Part shown: positions 10,001 through 20,323 of the stretch, in pieces
How positions within the stretch are numbered: the first letter of the stretch is position 1
How the letters are laid out: each line of letters begins with the position of its first letter
NCBI RefSeq assembly: GCF_029784155.1
Contig: NC_073693.1
Span: forward strand, 139,427,988 to 139,491,987
DNA: 64,000 nucleotides
DNA from: Uranotaenia lowii
Taxonomy: Eukaryota; Arthropoda; Insecta; Diptera; Culicidae
Direction: 5' to 3'
Translations under genes and position numbers: made by a program
Notes under the pieces: generated by a model
Seen by the model: the letters and a program-made list of their open reading frames with translations, nothing else
Told to the model about the DNA's origin: nothing
Database searches by the model: none

Positions 10001-10413
10001 CGACAGTAGGACTAGCGACGCTTTTTTACTAGCGGGATTTCTGTCATTCGCAGGTTTGTTTTTCTTTTTTCAGTTCAGTAGGCGATTTCGATGTAATTCT
10101 CAAACTTTGTTTTTGTTATTTACTACGGTACATTTTCTTAGGCCATCCATCGCATGCTTCAAATCTCCTAGGAAACTCGCGCTGCGTCGTTATTATTTTC
10201 AACGTCGCGACGTGTCGCTAGTAGGCACAGCTGCTATGATTATTAGCGCTCATATTTTGGATTTTTTCTGCATGCATAATACATACTATCGACTGATCAG
10301 TTCACTCTCTGCCTTCGAGACGATCAGTCGCACTTTCAGAAGTGTACTTGTTTTAAATCGAAAAGGCAACTGTTTTTTTTTCTATATTGGATGCGAAGTG
10401 AAGTGAAGAAGTG
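10001..10413. other. Probable 5' UTR region of a LOA-type fragment
   Basis: No gene is recognised. The stretch follows the I-like element's target duplication, contains TCAGT/CAGT words, and leads into the LOA-type ORF1 fragment. The last ~150 bases may be that element's 5' UTR; its 5' limit cannot be set because no target duplication was found. Confidence 0.3.
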
Positions 10414-10777
10414 ATGAGTCCTTCACCGGGAGATAATCCTGGTCGTACCATTCCCGAATGGATGGACACCGAAAACCTGCGAGGGAGGCTATATTACATG
10501 TTTTTACGAGCTAAACCAGGCCACACACTTCCCAAGAACCCTTTCGTTGTTGGGAAGTCGGTAGAGGAGTACGCGGGAAAGGTGAAAGGAAGCTACTACA
10601 AAAAGCAAAAACAATGGTATGTCATCAAAATCCGCAAGAACCAAGGTAGGAAGCTTTTAACGTTGACCGCTTTTTAAGATGGCACACCGATTGAGATTGG
10701 TCACCATCCAGAGTTAAACTCGCGCAAATTCGTTGTTTGTTGTAATGAAGTAGATGCCCAGCAAACTATTAAGCACT
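10414..10777 (+). pseudogene. LOA-type retrotransposon ORF1 fragment
   Basis: Translation from ATG 10414 gives NPFVVGKSVEEYAGKVKGSY then WYVIKIRKNQ; after a frameshift near 10665-10675 it continues DGTPIEIGHHPELNSRKFVV. This order (NPFxxGKSxE, ...YVLKxR..., DGTxxEIxxHPxLNxxxxVV) is the conserved N-terminal region of ORF1 in LOA/R1-group mosquito elements. The frameshift lies in a run of T. The fragment is cut at 10777 by a foldback element, and nothing clearly homologous resumes after 12327. It is on the opposite strand from the large LOA element at 15-25 kb, so it is a separate insertion. Confidence 0.6.
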
Positions 10778-10778
10778 G

Positions 10779-12325
10779 CACGGAGAAAAAAGACGACAGT
10801 TGTTTCAATTATTTCAGCTTGTTTTACCAATAATCAAAATGCAGTTGGTTTTTTCGCATTCAACTTCTTATATAATAGAATCAACTACAAACTTCTAATT
10901 GTCCTTACGCAATCAACTATCAATATAATGCATTCAACTGTATGCTTTATTTTATGCATTCAACTATAAATACAATAGATTCAACTACAAACTGCTGATT
11001 GACCTTATGCAATCAACTATGAATATAATAGATTCAATTGTAATGATATAATTGATTCAATTGTAATGGTATAATTGATTCAACTGTAGATATGATAGAT
11101 TCAACTACAATTGTATGGTTGATTATAGGCAATCAACTATAATTATAATAGATTCAACTGTAGTGGTATAGTTGATTCAACTGTAAATATGATAGATTCA
11201 ACTGTAGTGGTATAATTGATTCGATTGTCAATATGATAGATTCAACTACAATTATATCATTGATTTTAGGCATTCAACTATAAATATAATAGATTCAACT
11301 GTACACGGAAGATAAAACGTAAAGTTAAAACAATTTTTCTAACTAGTCATTCTAATTATAAAAATGTATTTAATTTAATTAAATCTATGAAAAATTCAAA
11401 TATTTATAAAGTTGATTTTTTTTTTAATTAGGTGGATTTTAGCATATATTTGAGTTTTCTTGTATGAGAGTGCAGAAAATCCAGTAGAAAAAAGAAGAAA
11501 TTCGCAACAGATCGGAAGATTATGAAGTTGACGGATCCGTCTCACGGTTGGACTCTCACCTACCGACCACAACCAGCGCATCGGCATGTCCGGCATGCGT
11601 TACACCCGCTGGAAAAGTGCAGGTAAGGTTTTGTTCCTGACAAACGGTCAGAAAAGGCAGCAACATAAAAAAAAATATTTTTCCTTCATCCACAGAAGCT
11701 CGCCCGCTAGTGATTGGTTCCTGATGGCGGCGACAACCAATTACGAGGATGAGGATCATTTGGTTGGACGTGATTTGGCACGGTTCCAGCTCCAGGATCA
11801 CCCCAGACGATTTTTGAAAGTTTACAATTCTATTTTTTATAAGATTTTTTGAAATAAAGTACATGGAAGAAAGCAAAACATCACCCAAAATATTGTTATT
11901 GTAAAATAAACATAATTTAAATCTACAATATTTGAAATTGAACTCATAAACTCAATCGTAGAATTAAAATAGAATCTATCATATTTATAGTAGAATCAAC
12001 TATACCGATATAGTTGAATCAACTACACCGATATAGTTGAATCAACTATACCGATATAGTTGAATCTACTATACATATAGTTGAATGCATACAATCAATC
12101 ATAAAATTATAGTTGAATCTATTATATTTATAGTTGAATGCTTAAAATCAATCATACGAATAAAGTTCAATCTATTGTATGTATCGTTGAATGCAAAATT
12201 TCAATCAGATATTCTATTATATATATAATTGAAAATTTAATATTTATAGTTAGCCGAGAATTAATCAGAAATATGATTGAATATAAGTGAGTTATTGTTG
12301 GAAGTACTATACTTTTTTCTCCGTG
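10779..12325. mobile_element. Foldback element FB1 with iteron arms
   Basis: Termini CACGGAGAAAAAAG face each other at 10779 and 12325, flanked by the 2-base repeat TG (10777-10778, 12326-12327). The left arm (about 10840-11315) holds many degenerate ATTCAACTATA/GATTCAACTGTA units; the right arm (about 11985-12300) holds the same units in reverse orientation (TATAGTTGAATCAACTA). The core of each unit is the near-palindrome AGTTGAATCAACT. The ~650-bp spacer carries a two-exon gene-like unit. Long inverted repeats made of short direct repeats are the hallmark of foldback elements. A second, weaker terminus-like word (ACACGGAAGATAAAA) lies near 11303, so the element may be compound. Confidence 0.72.
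11526..11852 (+). other. Two-exon gene-like unit in FB1 spacer
   Basis: A donor (GTGCAG|GTAAGG, intron from 11623) and acceptor (TCCACAG|AAG, exon from 11696) define a 73-bp intron. Exon 2 reads SSPASDWFLMAATTNYEDED then HLVGRDLARFQLQDHPRRFL and stops at 11850-11852, with AATAAA at 11853-11858. The frame that stays open across the splice has exon 1 residues HVRHALHPLEKC. The product would be short and I do not recognise it. The reading ATNYEDEDHLV partly resembles a relic at 13560-13970. It could be a captured host gene end or an element-encoded peptide. Confidence 0.25.
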
Positions 12326-12327
12326 TG

Positions 12328-12550
12328 TTGTAAGCCGCATAAGGGGCGAATATCAACACTTCAGTGCCTACCAGCCGCAAAGTGTTTTTATAAATGCCAA
12401 TAAGCACTGTGAGATAGAAACCGCAATGTTGGCCCTATATCGGTTTTTTATGATACCTATAGGGCTTTCAAGCAATGTAAGTGTCAAACATAGTTGTCAA
12501 AAATTTGAAATTATGTTTTGGTGCTGGATAAAATTGGTTTCGCTTCTCTA
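12328..12550. other. Unassigned sequence between two CAC-type elements
   Basis: About 220 bases with no recognised gene. A frame reading AYQPQSVFINANKHCEIETA is open but matches nothing known to me. It may be residual LOA ORF1 or unrelated genomic sequence. Confidence 0.25.
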
Positions 12551-13464
12551 CACTCTAAGCCGGTAGAACCCAAAACCAAGTTGAAATGCCGCAAAATCGG
12601 ATGAAACTGGCTCCCGACGAAAATAAGTTTGAGGGGGTTTTCCCAAACTTGAGAATAAATGTCATTCTTGTAACTTAATTTTGGGGCATGTCATGCGGCA
12701 GGGATTTTTTTGGGATTTTTTCCTTTGATGACCTGAATATCAAAAGGGATTATAAAAATTTAGTAAAGACAATGCTTTTGTTCATATTTCCTTTTGAAAT
12801 TTTATTTTCTATTTATTATTTTCACAACTAGCAAAATTCGGGCTTGATTCATCCCGGAGCAATTTTCAATGCATTCGGTCTGGAATTACAGGGTGTAGTT
12901 GTCATCATAAAGAAAGAAACTTAGCTTACATTCTGCCATCAAAATCAATACAATTGATGTGCGGAACAGCCAAATTCATGCCATACCGAAAACTCCTGAC
13001 GATTGGTACCGTTTAGGAACGTCACGTGTCCTCACAACTTTGAGACTACCTAGCATTATAGTGCTACCCGAAGGTCGTGAATGGCAAATGATGCGGTTGT
13101 TCCAGATCGTCCTCCACTTCTTTCGGTTCTCCATTGGTTTTTTCTCCTGCCTGAAATTTCCTTACGGCTTCTGAAGAAGGTAAATAATCGTTTTCTGGAA
13201 ATTCATAAATTAAAATGAATTAAGTATGATAAAATTGTAGCAAATTCAAAGCATTTTACCAGAAATTGTATCCGAATGCAACTGACTTTTTTTGTTTGCA
13301 AAACAAAACCAACTGAAAATAAAGGGAAATTTTTTTGGGGTGGTCAGTTCGAGCTTCGAACATTGATTTTGGTGCATTGACAGCAGCCCAAAATCAAGAA
13401 CGCCAGCCGAACTTTGTTTTGATGCGCTGGCGTTCTTATTTTTGGGTTGTTTTGATTCTGAGTG
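12551..13464. mobile_element. CAC-type TIR element with 2-bp TSD
   Basis: The left end CACTCTAAGCCGG is followed by AACCCAAAACCAAG; the right end reversed reads CACTCAGAATC then AACCCAAAAATAAG. Both are flanked by TA. A strong hairpin AAGAACGCCAGC...GCTGGCGTTCTT lies near the right end (13395-13440). Subterminal CCCAAACTTGAGAA recurs in the CAC-type element at 52145-52708, so the two are related. On the minus strand an AG acceptor near 13180 opens a short acidic frame (AVRKFQAGEKTNGEPKEVED); no transposase is seen. Confidence 0.55.
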
Positions 13465-13499
13465 TAAGGAGATGCCGAAGTTTAAGGGCTTTTTTTAAA

Positions 13500-13990
13500 T
13501 AGGAAATGTAAATACAATCACAATCACAATCATCACAATCATAATCACAATAAGCGACTGTTTGGGAAGTTGCCCCAGTAAGAGAACTATGAAAGTTTCA
13601 AGAAGCAGGATGGCGGCCTTATTATCTAGACATCATATCTTTACAGGTAAATTTTACTGTTGTTTTCTATAGTCTAAGGCAATAATGTTTAATTTATAGT
13701 TTACAGGAATCGGAAGCACTTCAGCGGGCTCGGCTTCTTACGAAAAAGTCATTATGAGCTGGCTGGTAGGATGAGGATCATATGGTGAATGAGCTAAAAC
13801 AAAATGCACCACATAGTTCGCCGCAGCTTGGGAGTTGGACGAATGTGTTAACGAAATTAAAAATTTATGCAGAGAAAGTGGTGACCAAAAGTGTTTTTGT
13901 TTAAGAAAGATTAGTGTTTTTGTTCAAGAAGTACTTAAGTTATGAATGTAAAAAGAGGAAAGAAAATAAATTTAATAATAAATTAAATAT
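13500..13990 (+). other. Gene-like relic with short intron
   Basis: It begins with an ACAATC-rich tract (13512-13552). A donor at 13647 (TTACAG|GTAAAT) and acceptor before 13707 (TTTACAG|GAATC) define a 60-bp intron. The following exon reads DEDHMVNELKQNAPHSSPQL then GSWTNVLTKLKIYAEKVVTK, ending near 13920, with AATAAA words by 13968. An in-frame TAG lies just before DEDHMV. The bases GGATGAGGATCAT are shared with the FB1 gene-like unit, suggesting common origin. Function unknown. Confidence 0.25.
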
Positions 13991-14174
13991 TTATTCATAT
14001 GTGTACTTTTTTGTGCATATCTTATACCGAAACCGCTCTCGGAAATCCTAAAATACAGATTGGCTTTTTCTAAAACTATTTCTCTTTTTTCTAAGTTTTT
14101 TTCTAAAACTGTCTAAAAATTATCTCGATACTTTTAATATGCCAAATTTTCCTAGTTGGATCTGAAGTCAGCAT

Positions 14175-14268
14175 AGTCCTGGGGGTAAAGTCACTGTCAA
14201 ATACTAAATCGTTGGAATCCTGAGCTTAATGATGGTTACTTGGGTTCGATTCTCCGCTTCTACCACAA
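14175..14268 (+). repeat. Possible tRNA-derived SINE remnant
   Basis: A B-box-like GGGTTCGATTCTCCG at about 14244-14258 follows a degenerate tRNA-like stretch with ATACTAAATCGTTGGAATCC upstream. The A box is poor. It may be a decayed tRNA-derived SINE; the cloverleaf was not verified. Confidence 0.3.
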
Positions 14269-14460
14269 TAATTTCATTCAACAAGAGATCATCAGCTTGG
14301 GAAAAATGGGTGAGCGAGAAAAAAACAAGAATGTATTCGGGAAAAAAAGATGGCTACAACATTTTTTTGTGATTTATTTTTTGTACAGTGGGTTGTACCC
14401 ACTGGAAAAATGTTTTGACATTTCTCTCGCAGGCTGTATATCGGCCGAAATACACGCCAA

Positions 14461-14555
14461 AAGTGGCCGTTGGTCAGCCCTTAAGTTGAATATAGAGCTT
14501 TCAGGCACTGTAAGACATGCTCTATATTCTTATATAAGGCTGACTAAGGGCCATT
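14461..14555. repeat. Imperfect inverted repeat (small foldback MITE)
   Basis: AAGTGGCCGTTGGTCAGCC at 14461 pairs with GGCTGACTAAGGGCCATTT ending near 14555, and inner ATAGAGC pairs with GCTCTAT. The ~95-bp unit would form one long hairpin and is likely a MITE remnant. Confidence 0.5.
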
Positions 14556-14747
14556 TTTAACGGCCTAATGGTTATTTGGGTGATATGACGGATAAAGAAA
14601 TTGAGGTTGAGCTTGCTCCCCAGAAAATAATAAAAGTTCGCCGAACAACGAAGAAGATAGCAGGTAAAATCGTTAATACACCAACTCTGGTGTTAACGAT
14701 AAATTGTACTGTCGTACAAGAATTTATCAATTTTGGATTGCTTAGAG

Positions 14748-14970
14748 CACGGGTGGACAAACAACGGCCCGCGGGCCACATGTGGCCCGCGTCTGTCTTG
14801 ATGTGGCCTGCGAAGCTATTTCTCAGAACTGATATTTTCCTTCTACATAATTTAAAACAACAACATTTTACATATTGTTTGTACTTTGCAATCACGTATT
14901 ATGCAATAAATATGTGTTTTTAGTTACTTCATACAAGTGTTATTGGATGTGGCCTGCACTATTCTGGGAG
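14748..14970. mobile_element. hAT remnant (GGCCCGCGGGCC terminus)
   Basis: The words GGTGGACAAACAACGGCCC and GCGGGCCACATGTGGCCCG at ~14751-14790 match the terminal type of many animal hAT elements (CAGxGGTGG...GGCCCGCGGGCCxCATGTGGCCC). GATGTGGCCTGC recurs at 14810 and 14946. No opposite terminus or target duplication was confirmed. Confidence 0.4.
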
Positions 14971-15000
14971 TGTTGAGAGTCTTCAAGCAGAAGCTAGTAT

Positions 15001-15194
15001 AATTTTGAAGAGTTTGGAAGGCGTCAGGGAGATATACTCACATTACGAAAGTTCGAAACTTAATCTGTCAGTTTCGATTGCGGTAAGGAATGACAGCATG
15101 TCTTTTAAGTTTAATTTCTTAAACTCAGATTCGTTTATAGCGTAAGATTCCAGAGTACGAAAACGTAGACTGGCAAATGAGGGACAGTTACATA
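15001..15194 (-). pseudogene. LOA-type ORF2, extreme C-terminus (piece E)
   Basis: Minus-strand translation reads CNCPSFASLRFRTLESYAIN and ends SFLTAIETDRLSFELS with a stop at ~15043. It continues exactly from the piece at 16711-16956 when the Tc1 element and one TA are removed (HLI joined to CNCPSF). It is the C-terminal tail after the CCHC-like cluster of a LOA-group ORF2. The remaining bases are its 3' UTR, whose end is not defined. Confidence 0.7.
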
Positions 15195-16710
15195 TAGTGA
15201 GGAAAATTCGTTTAAACGCACAGCTATATTTTAACATTCGGGTTAACCAGCCTACAATAATTGAACCAAATCAGTACCAAATGTTGAGTACTCTAAAGAA
15301 TAGTCGATAACTGTATTGTTTTCAAATTTAAGTTCTTATGTGACAAAAATAGAGACAAAAATAGATTTTTATGAGGGAAATTCGTTTAAACGCACTTCGG
15401 CTTTTATTTATTTAATCAAAAATTACTCAAACATTTTAACAGTAAAAAGTGGTTAATATTTGGTTTGCCTTCCGTTCTGGCGAATAGTTTCAAAAATTCT
15501 GTTCTGCATTGAATTGACGAGATAGATTTTCAAGCGTTTTTTCAGGAATTGATAGCCAGCATTCTCTCACAGCAGCCTCTAATTCCTTAACAGATCCGTA
15601 CTGCTTTCCACCTTTGTACACAAGCCGAGCTAGGATGCCCCAAAGGTTTTCTATCGGGTTTAGGTCTGGACTGCGAGCAGGCCAATCCAAAACCGTAATG
15701 TTTCGCTCCAAAAACCATCGCATACTTGTCTTGCTGACATGGATGGCTGCGTTATCCTGTTGAAAAATGAAGTCTTCTGGCATAAAATCCTCAGCAAATG
15801 GAACCAGAACGTCTTCCAGGAGTTCCACGTACCTTTCTGAATTCATCCTGGTGGAAATGGTAGCAATAGGGGTTTTTCCGTGACGTGATCAACAATCAGG
15901 CCCGTCTAGATTGAATTTCTTTTCATCCGAAAACACCACATTATTCCATTAATTTCTCCAAGTCATGTACTTTTTGGCGAAATTCAATCTCGCCTGAATA
16001 TGAGCTTGAGTCAAATTCGGTTTCTTGGCCTTTTTGGTGTACTTCAAGTGTCCAGAACCTCGCAGTATCTGCGCAATTCGCTTGTTGGTAATTGGGAGTC
16101 CAAGTTCCTTCTTAATTTTGGTTGCATTGTACCTTCCAGTTCGAGCCAGCTCCAGAATTCGGTTTCGTTCACGATTGCTGATTTTGGTATTTCCCTTGGT
16201 TTTCTTCTTTACACCGTATTTTTTCACCTTTCTTCAGCAAATTTCGAATCACTGTTTCGGATCTGTTTATTCTCCTTGCTATTTCACGATTGCTCATACC
16301 GGTTTTCTTCAGTTCAAGAGCAACTTTTTGCTCCGATTCACTCAAGTATCTACCTTTCGCCATTTTAAAAATCACACCGTCAAAATGCCTGAATCGACTA
16401 AGCAGAGTGCAGAACAAAGCGCACTTACACTACTACAAGACCAAAAGACCAAGCCCAGAACGCAAAAGTTTTGATATCGTAGGTAAGCGAAATGCTTACT
16501 TTTCATGGTGTGCGTTTAAACGAATTTTCCATCCCAAAATCGAATTTTGTATTGTATTCAAAATACACACAATTTTCAAATTGAATCTTTACAGTTTTAA
16601 GTTGCATACCCAATGACTAATAGTATACAGTTTTGTTGACATGTTTTAGATCGCCTCATGAAGCATAATCTAACAAAAATAGCATGCGTTTAAACGAATT
16701 TTCCCCACTG
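15195..16710 (-). mobile_element. Tc1-like element with IR/DR ends
   Basis: Ends (C/T)AGTGRGGAAAATTCG are flanked by TA at 15193-15194 and 16711-16712. The word AATTCGTTTAAACGCA occurs four times: at each extreme end (near 15205 and 16690) and again ~180 bp inside each end (near 15378 and 16508), an IR/DR arrangement like that of Sleeping Beauty and Minos. Length 1516 bp is normal for Tc1. The central transposase frame is broken. It is inserted inside a LOA-type ORF2, whose reading frame is restored on in-silico removal. Confidence 0.9.
15490..16363 (-). pseudogene. Tc1-like DD34E transposase, frameshifted
   Basis: It begins MAKGRYLSESEQKVALELKK (ATG 16363) with a paired-like helix-turn-helix (MSNREIARRINRSETVIRNL). 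A frameshift near 16225-16235 leads to KKTKGNTKISNRERNRILEL. A stop and shift follow TWRN near 15950; VVFSDEKKFNLDGPD there holds the first catalytic Asp. The last part (15490-15846) has FQQDNAAIH and WPARSPDLNPIENLWG, with 34 residues between the second Asp and Glu, i.e. DD34E. A deletion between DGPD and MNSERYV removes part of the core. The transposase would cut and paste the element at TA; this copy cannot be functional. Confidence 0.85.
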
Positions 16711-16956
16711 TATAAGATGGAAGGGATGTTCCACACCTGATTCACAACTACCACATACTGGAGATTCAGCACGCTGAATGTTGTGCATGTGAAAGTTGAG
16801 TTTACAATGACCGGAGAGTGCTCTGATCAGGATGCTGCAATGAGATTTACTTAAAGTTAACAAGTAACTCGATATGATTCGAGATGGTTTTTCTAAAAAT
16901 AATTTAGTTTGGCGACAAGTGTCCAACTCTTCCCACACCCATAGAAGAGGTAACAA
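16711..16956 (-). pseudogene. LOA-type ORF2, post-RNase H region (piece D)
   Basis: Minus-strand frame LDTCRQTKLFLEKPSRIISS then LSGHCKLNFHMHNIQRAESP, followed by CGSCESGVEHPFHLI, the cysteine/histidine cluster after RNase H in LOA-group ORF2. It continues into 15194 after removing the Tc1 element. Upstream of ~16956 the homology stops and other repeats begin. Confidence 0.7.
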
Positions 16957-17183
16957 AAATCCAATGCCTTTTTAGCAAATTTCTGTGCCGATAATGCTCT
17001 GAAGTGTGCACTGTGCCGAAGACGGTATGTTTGAAAAACCGTAACTGGCATAAGGACTCGGCTTCCAACCAAAATTATGCATGACCCCTACATTCAAGCG
17101 AAACAAGAAAAATATTTTATGGGATATCGTTCCTATTGGATAATCCATCCCAGAAACAAAAAAAAATAAAAATAATAACCTCA

Positions 17184-17264
17184 GCGCCGTGGGGAGTTTC
17201 GAACTCAAATCACCATTCAAATCGTCTTGCCAGTCCGACATCTTAACCAGTGTACTATTTGAGC
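17184..17264 (-). repeat. tRNA-derived SINE-like sequence
   Basis: On the minus strand TAGTACACTGGTTAAGATG (A box) is followed ~45 bp later by GAGTTCGAAACTCCCC (B box), then GCGCTGAGG and an AT/T-rich tail ending in a run of T near 17150. The spacing suits a tRNA-like RNA polymerase III promoter. The cloverleaf is not obviously intact, so a SINE or tRNA pseudogene is more likely than a tRNA. Confidence 0.5.
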
Positions 17265-17365
17265 TTCATGCAGGACGAGGGCTGTTTGTCATAGGCTTTC
17301 TGCCACCGATCAATCACAAAAAAACGCACGACGGAGGCTTACCGGCGTTTGGCCTTCTTTCAAGG

Positions 17366-19097
17366 TAGGGGAACATGCCCTATTATGCGCCACCTAAGCG
17401 AATCGCTGATTTTCTATGTATTCCACGTACAAATTGTGTTAAAAATGGGTGCAATCTTTGAAGAAAATTGTTTTCCACAAATGCCTATGATTTTTTATTA
17501 CTCAAATTGCTATAGTTGCTTCAAAAACTTGATTTTTAAAAACCTTATTCAAAGCCACAGAACAAAACTGTGTTGCAAATACACGCCGCCGTGTATTCAA
17601 TAGTCCTATTTGCCGCTGGTAGTGTTCGTGTTAATATGCTGGTTGTTTCACCAAGCCTTTTCAGTTTTGGGACAATTAACCTCAAAAACGATCATGTGTG
17701 TCGACCGGCTGTTCGTTTTTTGTACCGAGAGTTTTCGAGGTTAATTGTCCCGTCTCATCTGTACACGCTCAGCAAGTGTGCGTAAGAAATGTCAAAAACA
17801 ACTCTATACGCGCCTAGCAGCCGAACCAACCCCCTGGCAACTTGACGTTTCCCATACAAATCGCGTGTGCCAGTTTTTTCTGGTTCTCTGGTTCTGTCAA
17901 ATCGAAAATCAAGCGACTTAACATGTCGGAAGGACACATATTGAAATATATTCTCTTTCAATTGATTGAACAAATGAAAACATGATTTGAATTTAAAAAT
18001 TTAAGCTCAGTTTTATGTAAAAATGATCTGTTTTCAAAAGTTTAGTCGACGGAAACGATTCACAGACGTAAATCTGTGTGTCATTTATTAGGTCTAAAAC
18101 TTCTGGACTGATCAAAATAATCCACTGATATACGGCAGTTTTTTGAAACAAGTATCCCTTCCACCGAAACTGTTGTAGACAATCGTACACAATAAATATA
18201 AAACAATACATTACTACAACAATCATCAAGTAATTTCATAAACTGCGATACATATGAAAATTTTAGAATGCCAAAACTTTCACATTATAGCAGAACATTT
18301 CCTGTTTTATGGAAAAACTGTTCCTTTACAATAAATGAAGAGGTAGATTATTGAATGTGTATAATAATTTCGGTTGAATATTTTTTTCATTCATTCGAAA
18401 TTTATGAATTTGCCTGATTCGCACCACATTTGATGATGTGCCCTTTCCATACGCATGGCTTGAAAAGTATGTAAACAAGCAGTACACATGCGACATCTGC
18501 GATTTTGAATCAGGCACACGAAACTCGCCAGAACTGTCAAGTTGCCAGGGGGTTGAGCCGAACACACCCGAAAGCAGCCGAAGACCGAAAACACACCAAT
18601 ACTTACGGACACTTTGAATGAAAATAAAATCAAAGTGGACTAATCAAAATTAAAAAAAAAATAAAAGTAGATTTTTTTGGGCTGAATTAACGCTCAAAAT
18701 AAGGTTTTAGACTTTTTGTTCATTTTCAATGAAAATTGGCCTTTTTGAAAAATTAATGTTATTTCAGCCTACTACGATTGGCGCGTTATAACGAGCGCAT
18801 GGGCCGTGATAAAACATACCCATAAAAAGCATACCATAGCGAGTTCGGTATAATTTTTTAGCATTAAATCGTAGTTTAGATTCTCCTTTATCGATGTGTC
18901 AGAAAATATTGTCTTATTCGTTTTTCTCTGCTTGGTGACACCTTATTGAAAGTGTTTTAAAATTTAGATCGAAATGAAGAAAAACCACAGCATTTAGAAC
19001 AAATTGGTAATATTTTGCAGGCTTAAAATGCTTCAGATTCTTCAAAACAAGGGTGGCGCGTATTAGCCACATGGGGCATTATATGAACTTTTCCACT
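17366..19097. mobile_element. Putative TIR element, non-coding
   Basis: AGGGGAACATGCCCTATTATG with GCGCCAC at 17366-17393 resembles, in reverse, GGAAAAGTTCATATAATGCCC at the far side (about 19060-19097), suggesting imperfect inverted ends. Inside, CCAACCCCCTGGCAACTTGAC (17825-17846) is repeated inverted at ~18533-18553 as part of longer 50-bp arms. No transposase is visible in ~1.7 kb. Superfamily not assigned. Confidence 0.35.
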
Positions 19098-19719
19098 ATT
19101 CCTTTGTTTTGTGATGGAAACGGGAAAGAGAACTGGAGTGAAGGAAACGGGAAACCCATTGAATGAGAACTGTGTTTGCTTACTGCCTGCTTAAGCCGGG
19201 CAACTTGGCCGGTGTTGTTTGCAGGTCCCGGCCACTTCCCGGCAATGTTATACAAACCGTATGGAGCACATCTCTCAGATTTCCCCTTTTTTGACAGATT
19301 TAAGCTTTTTTCTTCAGATTTGAGCTTTCATCTCCTATGCTCTCAAGGCAAAAAAAGCTTAAATCTGAGGAAAAAAAGCTTAAAAACGAGATTAACCAAC
19401 ACTTAGTTAAAAGATGTTGGTCACACGATACATAGACAAATCCTGTATCGTTGCCGGGATCTGGCTGGCTGCCTGGTGTTGGCCGGTATTTATTTCTATC
19501 CTTCTTCGTCTTGTGATGCGATAGGGAGGGACGTGCAAACGTTTTTATATTGTTTCTTTCAGACATACGCAATTCGGTTAACTTGGGAGATTAATGCCAG
19601 TGGGAGCAAATCGAATCAGCACCGGTCGCAGTATCTTCTTGTACCAATGACGCTATGTAATTGACTACACGCCATTGGCACAGAGGCTGAATTTTGGGTG
19701 CAGTATCGTTTATGCTGGT
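19098..19719. other. Unassigned repeat-like sequence inside LOA element
   Basis: Apart from the hairpin at 19296-19395, no gene or recognisable element is seen. LOA homology stops near 19719 and resumes at ~16956, so the ~2.8 kb between, including this part, is inserted material or a replacement. Confidence 0.3.
19296..19395. repeat. Inverted repeat CAGATTTAAGCTTTTTT
   Basis: GACAGATTTAAGCTTTTTTC near 19296 pairs with GCAAAAAAAGCTTAAATCTG near 19350, and AAAAAAGCTT recurs at 19373. A ~100-bp hairpin-forming stretch, probably a decayed MITE. Confidence 0.45.
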
Positions 19720-20323
19720 TAGAGGATCAAGTTTGAATTTGGTTTCTGAACCAAAATGGCGATATTGGGACAGCCGGCTCTGGTTTCGTAAAATTGATTT
19801 TCCGATCCAGCTCTAGCGAGTTCTTCGGCGCATTCGTTTCCAAAAATTCCCTTATGTCCGGGTACCCATAGAAGGTTTAATCCATTGCCTTCAGCAAGTT
19901 CTTCGATTGCTTTCCGGCATGCGATTACCAGTTTTGATCTAGAACTGGAATCACTAAGTGATTTGATAGCTGCTTGTCCATCTGAACAGAAAAAAAATGT
20001 TTTGAACATAATTTTCTTTTCAAGTGCTATTTGCACTCCATACATAATAGCATATAGCTCAGCCTGAAAGACTGTACAATATTTTCCTAGAGGTTGAGCA
20101 TGTTCTATGTGCAACTCGTGACAGTAAATTCCTGCACCTGCACGGCCGTTTGATAATGAACCGTCAGTATAGAATACAATATGAGAGGACATTTGGTCCT
20201 CTACGAAACCTGATAACCATTCTTGAGGAGAAGGAAATTTGACTTTAAACCCCATATAGGGAAAACTACTCGGGAGTGTTAAATCGTTTGGTGCTAAATT
20301 AAACTTGTTTAATCTAACTAATT
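19720..20323 (-). pseudogene. LOA-type ORF2, RNase H domain (piece C)
   Basis: Minus-strand frame with HIVFYTDGSLSNGRAGAGIY (first catalytic Asp), QAELYAIMYGVQIAL (Glu), FFFCSDGQAAIKSL (Asp) and LLWVPGHKGIFGNECAEELA (His and Asp): a complete RNase H active-site set. It lies downstream of the reverse transcriptase pieces at 23530-25327 and is separated from them by the RTE insertion; the shared 14-bp duplication rejoins PELVRL to LNKFNLAPNDL. It ends at a stop near 19719, where homology is lost. Confidence 0.8.

Noticed and set aside
14240..14560. 106-residue ORF
   Set aside because: It spans a tRNA-like remnant and a hairpin MITE and has no recognisable domain.
17184..17264. Functional tRNA gene
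   Set aside because: A and B boxes are present but the acceptor stem and anticodon arm do not pair convincingly by eye; a SINE or pseudogene is more likely. The same holds for 52322-52397.
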